Source: Microcella humidisoli (GTDB lineage: Bacteria > Actinomycetota > Actinomycetes > Actinomycetales > Microbacteriaceae). From it: a stretch of DNA of 64,000 bases. How positions within the stretch are numbered: the stretch's first letter is position 1; every line of letters starts with the position of its first letter. The notes beneath the pieces are model-generated. The model did no database searches and was not told the DNA's origin. It saw only the letters and a program-made list of their open reading frames with translations. Location of the stretch: positions 1,984,001 to 2,048,000 of the forward strand of contig NZ_CP101497.1 in the NCBI RefSeq assembly GCF_024362325.1, in the 5' to 3' direction. A program made the position numbers and the translations under genes. Shown piece by piece: positions 62,254 through 64,000 of the stretch.

Positions 62254-63022
62254 TCAGCAGCGCGCCACCCTGTGGCGCCACGTGCAGCGCTGGCGCGGCG
62301 TCGTCATCATCGGCGTCATGGGCGCCATCACGCTCTGGCTCGCGGCCGTGGGGCAGCTCGTGCTCTACATCCACCCGCGCTACATCCTGTTCACCGTCAT
62401 CATGTCGGCGATCGCCGTCGCGGCCGCCGTGCTCGCCCTCGCCTCGCCGCGGCAGCACGACGACGAGGCCGTGGCGCCGCCGAGCCGACGGTCGCGCGCC
62501 GTGAGCCTCGCGGCCGCGGGCCTCGCCGTGGCGTTCACGGTCGGCATGGTGCTCATCCCGCCCGCGACGCTCAGCACGGCCACGGCCGAGCAGCGCGAGA
62601 TCAATGCCACCGCGAGCGACGACGCCGAGACCCTGGCGGCCGCCTCGGTCGCCGACGCCGAGACCGTCGCCGCGTTCACCGTGCGCGAGTGGTCGACGGT
62701 GCTGCGCCAGACGAGCGACCTCGCGTTCTTCGACGACAAGCCCGTGACGGCCCTCCTGGGCTTCGTCACCGCTGACGCCGACGACCCCGAGAACACGTTC
62801 TACGTCTCGCGCTTCGCCGTCACGTGCTGCGCCGTCGACGCGCAGCCGCTCGGCGTTCCCGTGCACCTGCCGGGCTGGGCCGAGCAGTACCCGCCCGACA
62901 CGTGGGTGCAGGTCTCGGGCGCGTTCGAGAGCAACCCCTCGCGCACGGGCACGCAGCCGGTCGTGCTCGTGCCCACCGTCGTCGAGGTGGTGGATCAGCC
63001 GAGTGAGCCCTACCTCTTCTGA
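62246..63022 (+). CDS. TIGR03943 family (DUF1980) permease partner protein
   Basis: 258 residues, TTG start inside the end of the permease gene (8-base overlap). Three helices lie in the first about 105 residues (IIIGVMGAITLWLAAVGQL, LFTVIMSAIAVAAAVLALA, AVSLAAAGLAVAFTVGMVLI). An outer or cytosolic beta-rich domain ends with VSRFAVTCCAVDAQPLGVPVHL and WVQVSGAF, the family signature with a Cys pair. It always goes with DUF318-type permeases, so the two likely form one transport complex (inference). Confidence 0.85.
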   Translation: MPDQQRATLWRHVQRWRGVVIIGVMGAITLWLAAVGQLVLYIHPRYILFTVIMSAIAVAAAVLALASPRQHDDEAVAPPSRRSRAVSLAAAGLAVAFTVGMVLIPPATLSTATAEQREINATASDDAETLAAASVADAETVAAFTVREWSTVLRQTSDLAFFDDKPVTALLGFVTADADDPENTFYVSRFAVTCCAVDAQPLGVPVHLPGWAEQYPPDTWVQVSGAFESNPSRTGTQPVVLVPTVVEVVDQPSEPYLF

Positions 63023-64000
63023 CGCCGAGTCGCGGCCCGACGCCGGGCTGCCCGCCGCGCGTCGGGTGGCGGCCGCCTCGCAGCGCCTGCGCGAGCAGCG
63101 CGAGCGGCGCCGCTTCTCGCGCACGTTCTGGATGCTCGTCGCGACCCTCTCGGTCGTCTCCGCCGTCTTCCTCGTGCTCGGCAGCCTGCAGGGCCCCAAG
63201 CTCAGCTCGGCCATCGTCGACCCCCAGCGGGTCACCGAGCAGCCCGGCCAGCAGCTGCGCCTGTTCGCCAACCAGCCCCTCGGCGAAGTGACGGCCGCAC
63301 AGGTGTCGGTGAGCCCGGCGGCCGAGGTCTCGGTGAGCGTGCAAGACGACCTGCTCATCGTGCAGTTCGAGCAGCGCCTGCGCTACGGCACCGACTACAC
63401 AGTCGAGATCGTCGACGTGCCCGCGACGAGCCGCGAGGCCACGGCGACGTTCACCCACCGCTTCACGACCGCGCAGGGCGAGGTGCTGTACCTCGACCGC
63501 GGGGAATCGCAGGACGAGGTGCTGCGCGCGCCCCTCGACGGCACGGGTCGCGGCGAGGTCGTGCATGCTGCGCCGGGCATCCAGCACATCGCCCCGATCG
63601 AGAACGTGCTCGTGGTCGCGCGCGACGCGCCCGGCGGCACGAGTGTGCTCGAGGCCGTGTCGAGCGACGGCGGCGTGCAGCAGCTGCGCCTGCCGGAGGG
63701 GGTGCGCGTCGACAAGCTCATCGTGCCGCCCGTCGGCACGCTGCTCGGCCTCGTGATCTCGAGCGTCGGCACGCCCCCCGAGGGAGCCCCCGAGCAGGAT
63801 CCGTTGACGCGCGCGCTCGCCGTCATCGATCTGGGCGCCGACGGGCCCACCACGATCGTGCGCGCGCTCGACGGCACAGCCGTGACGGCGCGCGTCGCAC
63901 AGTTCCTGCCCGACGGCGCCACGATGATCGTGCACACCGTCGAGCAAGAGGTGCTGCGCGTCGAGCTCGTCGGCGAGCCGGTCGCCCTGCCGATCGGGCA
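63003..64000 (+). CDS. Membrane-anchored protein with Ig-like domain (C-terminus cut by window edge)
   Basis: At least 332 residues, still open at the right edge. A basic cytosolic segment (RRVAAASQRLREQRERRRF) is followed by one helix (WMLVATLSVVSAVFLVLGSL, about 44-63). An extracellular Ig-like module of the SbsA/Big_5 type comes next (about 75-155, VTAAQVSVSPAAEVSV...GTDYTVEIVDVPAT). After that, repeated beta-blades such as VLYLDRGESQDEVLRAPLDGTG and LLGLVISSVG suggest a beta-propeller. The GTG start lies 20 bases inside the previous gene. Function unknown. Confidence 0.65.
   Translation, partial: MSPTSSDAESRPDAGLPAARRVAAASQRLREQRERRRFSRTFWMLVATLSVVSAVFLVLGSLQGPKLSSAIVDPQRVTEQPGQQLRLFANQPLGEVTAAQVSVSPAAEVSVSVQDDLLIVQFEQRLRYGTDYTVEIVDVPATSREATATFTHRFTTAQGEVLYLDRGESQDEVLRAPLDGTGRGEVVHAAPGIQHIAPIENVLVVARDAPGGTSVLEAVSSDGGVQQLRLPEGVRVDKLIVPPVGTLLGLVISSVGTPPEGAPEQDPLTRALAVIDLGADGPTTIVRALDGTAVTARVAQFLPDGATMIVHTVEQEVLRVELVGEPVALPIG

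Overview
The window is a GC-rich chromosomal segment from an actinobacterium, most likely of the family Microbacteriaceae (inference). The support is an ultrashort-Stem-I T-box in front of ileS, the ClpP1-ClpP2 pair, a long type-2 IleS, an RNase E/G with large disordered tails, an SCO7613-type giant membrane protein, an Eis-type acetyltransferase, frequent GTG/TTG starts and many start codons that sit exactly six bases after a TAnnnT hexamer, as in leaderless mRNAs. Most of the segment is core chromosome. No CRISPR array, insertion sequence or prophage is visible.

Left part (1-11,500): a nearly complete SDR reductase, then rpiB, a Nei/Fpg-type glycosylase, a PaiB-like flavin protein and a YtcJ-like amidohydrolase in one direction. 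Opposite them lie dps, with a LexA-like GAAC-N4-GTTC box upstream, and a 1208-residue membrane protein. An ECF-type sigma factor is followed by a membrane-anchored protein with a (PTEP)n wall-spanning linker. After it come short non-coding repeats, a large perfect-looking hairpin and a lone RraB-like gene. This gene lies beside a duplicated 21-bp piece of the tRNA-Gly(TCC) 3' end, an attachment-site-like scar.

Proteostasis block (11,670-19,776): tRNA-Gly, tRNA-Pro, trigger factor (tig), clpP1, clpP2 and clpX. A three-gene copper-type operon (membrane protein, YcnI, CopC) on the other strand separates clpP2 from clpX. A HerA-like ATPase and a PdxH-like oxidase follow.

Sugar block (21,600-29,443): ROK regulator, two ABC permeases, a binding lipoprotein, a GH15-like enzyme and a GH31 alpha-glucosidase form an uptake-and-hydrolysis operon for an alpha-glucoside. 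It has no ATPase gene of its own. BenE, a six-helix membrane protein, an Eis-like acetyltransferase, a TetR regulator and a DHFR-like reductase follow.

Regulator block (34,100-39,133): a Dcp-type M3 peptidase is divergent from an ArsR-type regulator, and a MarR regulator is divergent from an NQO-type flavodoxin-fold reductase. Both intergenic regions carry phased arrays of dyads (14-bp and 15-bp period) that overlap the likely promoters. These are the most striking non-coding signals in the window.

Right part (39,136-64,000): valS, a secreted subtilisin with six FN3 domains coupled by TAATG to a second secreted six-FN3 protein, a tethered membrane protein, an MHS-type transporter, the T-box and ileS-folC-DUF4233-ndk. 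Next is a three-gene deoxysugar/glycosyltransferase insert, then a VKOR-family protein, RNase E/G, a YraQ-type permease with its TIGR03943 partner, and a partial membrane-anchored Ig-like protein that runs off the right edge.
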